NCBI GenBank assembly: GCA_964526635.1
Contig: CAZGLR010000085.1
Location: forward strand, 1 to 14,585
Direction: 5' to 3'
Length of the DNA: 14,585 nt
Source: CAZGLR01 sp964526635
GTDB lineage: Bacteria; Zixibacteria; MSB-5A5; GN15; JAAZOE01
The notes under the pieces were generated by a model. The model was not told where the DNA came from, searched no databases, and saw nothing but the letters and a program-made list of their open reading frames with translations. The position numbers and the translations under genes are program-made. Below, in pieces: positions 14,160-14,585 of the stretch; the first letter of the stretch is position 1; every line of letters begins with the position of its first letter.

Positions 14160-14189
14160 TGTATATTTCTCATCGTAAAACTGTGTCAA
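14160..14189 (-). promoter_or_regulatory. Candidate promoter of the lipoprotein gene
   Basis: On the minus strand TTGACA (14189-14184), an 18-base spacer and TATACA (14165-14160) would start transcription near 14153 and give a leader of about 100 bases. The -35 box lies inside the left half of the palindrome at 14176-14205. Confidence 0.5.
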
Positions 14190-14205
14190 AATTGACACAG
14201 TTTTA
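14176..14205. repeat. Perfect 13-bp palindrome between divergent genes (probable operator)
   Basis: TAAAACTGTGTCA (14176-14188) and TGACACAGTTTTA (14193-14205) are exact reverse complements around a 4-base centre AAAT. Each half contributes a TTGACA -35 box for one direction. A terminator role is unlikely because both flanking genes are transcribed away from it and only four T follow the GC-containing part of the stem. Confidence 0.65.
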
Positions 14206-14220
14206 GTAAACAGCTATGTT
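14192..14220 (+). promoter_or_regulatory. Candidate promoter of the secreted-protein gene at 14248
   Basis: TTGACA (14192-14197), a 17-base spacer and TATGTT (14215-14220) would start transcription near 14227, leaving the GAGG ribosome site within the leader. A perfect TATAAT also occurs at 14230-14235 with TAAACA 17 bases upstream (14207-14212), but it would start the RNA at about 14242, almost at the ATG. Confidence 0.5.
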
Positions 14221-14247
14221 GTGGTCGTGTATAATACTTGAGGTCTC

Positions 14248-14585
14248 ATGAAAAAATTTCTTTCAATCGTTATGGCTGTGATCGTACTGATCGCATCGCC
14301 TGCGTTTGCCCAGCAGGTTGAATCATCGATTCTGCAGTTCGCACTGGATCGTCTGTATTTTTCCCATGGCAGCGAGGCCGGGATTTCAGCCGATGCGCGT
14401 TTTGCCGTCGTGTGCGGAAATGATACATTGCTCGAAGATATTATTGAGTACAGCGGGCCGGGGGTTTCCTTCAGTCGACCGATTGTTAAACTGGATGCCA
14501 TCGGCATTGCTGATAGTTGTCGGGCGATAATTGCCAGCACCAATCCACCTACTGAAAGTAGGAACAGGGTAAAAATTAGCGCTAA
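14248..14585 (+). CDS. Secreted protein of unknown function, 3' end outside window
   Basis: The 112 visible residues begin with a clear Sec signal peptide (MKKF, hydrophobic core 5-16, then ASPAFA with cleavage expected before Gln22). The mature part that can be seen is a mixed-composition globular region with two Cys (56 and 91) and the stretch IEYSGPGVSFSRPIV (66-80). I do not recognise the family. GAGG (14240-14243) lies 4 bases before the ATG, slightly short but usable. It is the only plus-strand gene of the window and is transcribed divergently from the propeller lipoprotein, sharing with it the palindromic promoter region; a common regulator is likely. The gene is open to the end of the window, so its full length and downstream partners are unknown. 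Confidence 0.8.
   Translation, partial: MKKFLSIVMAVIVLIASPAFAQQVESSILQFALDRLYFSHGSEAGISADARFAVVCGNDTLLEDIIEYSGPGVSFSRPIVKLDAIGIADSCRAIIASTNPPTESRNRVKISA

Noticed and set aside
14176..14205. Palindrome as a bidirectional terminator
   Set aside because: Both neighbours are transcribed away from it, so no transcript needs ending there, and it contains -35 boxes in both directions.
1..14585. Defence island, CRISPR array, prophage or transposon
   Set aside because: No repeat array, nuclease, transposase, integrase or toxin-antitoxin pair was seen; every sizeable recognised gene belongs to a housekeeping or envelope family.

Overview
The window is ordinary-looking bacterial chromosome. Eleven recognisable protein genes lie on the minus strand, and one truncated gene at the right edge lies on the plus strand. 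There is no CRISPR array, insertion sequence, phage gene, rRNA or recognisable tRNA. Base composition looks even along the window except for two AT-rich intergenic stretches (about 3851-4092 and 5323-5654). The gene mix points to a Gram-negative-type phylum such as the FCB group (Zixibacteria- or Gemmatimonadota-like). It includes a lipoprotein with a beta-propeller, a membrane-anchored M23 peptidase, a DivIVA protein beside a YggS protein, and a SPATA20/YyaL-type thioredoxin protein. This placement is an inference with low confidence.

Reading along the minus strand from the right: a propeller lipoprotein (14054 to 12975) ends at a strong terminator (12838-12867). Next is a six-gene, closely spaced unit: SPATA20/YyaL-like thioredoxin-fold protein, YggS, DivIVA, PfkB-family kinase, alpha/beta hydrolase, purine nucleoside phosphorylase (12775 to 5655). 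YggS-DivIVA recalls the ylm/divIVA cell-division neighbourhood of Gram-positives. The kinase and phosphorylase suggest nucleoside or pentose-phosphate salvage. A roughly 330-base stretch without convincing genes and a possible 46-residue ORF follow. Then comes a membrane-anchored M23 endopeptidase with a perfect-consensus promoter and its own terminator. After it come an orphan ECF sigma factor with its own terminator and a two-gene unit (trans-sulfuration PLP enzyme, then copper-type P1B ATPase cut by the left edge) with a 3-base intergenic gap.

The best regulatory signals are: a perfect 13-bp palindrome between the two divergent genes at the right end, holding a -35 box for each direction; a 9-bp-arm inverted repeat abutting the consensus promoter of the M23 gene; and a predicted hairpin that would mask the ribosome binding site of the lipoprotein gene. 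At protein level, the phosphorylase carries Asp where the 6-oxopurine-specific human enzyme has Asn243, and the SPATA20-like gene has two well-placed ribosome binding sites that could give a secreted and a cytosolic form. I found no clear new multi-gene defence or metabolic system; the findings are graded leads.
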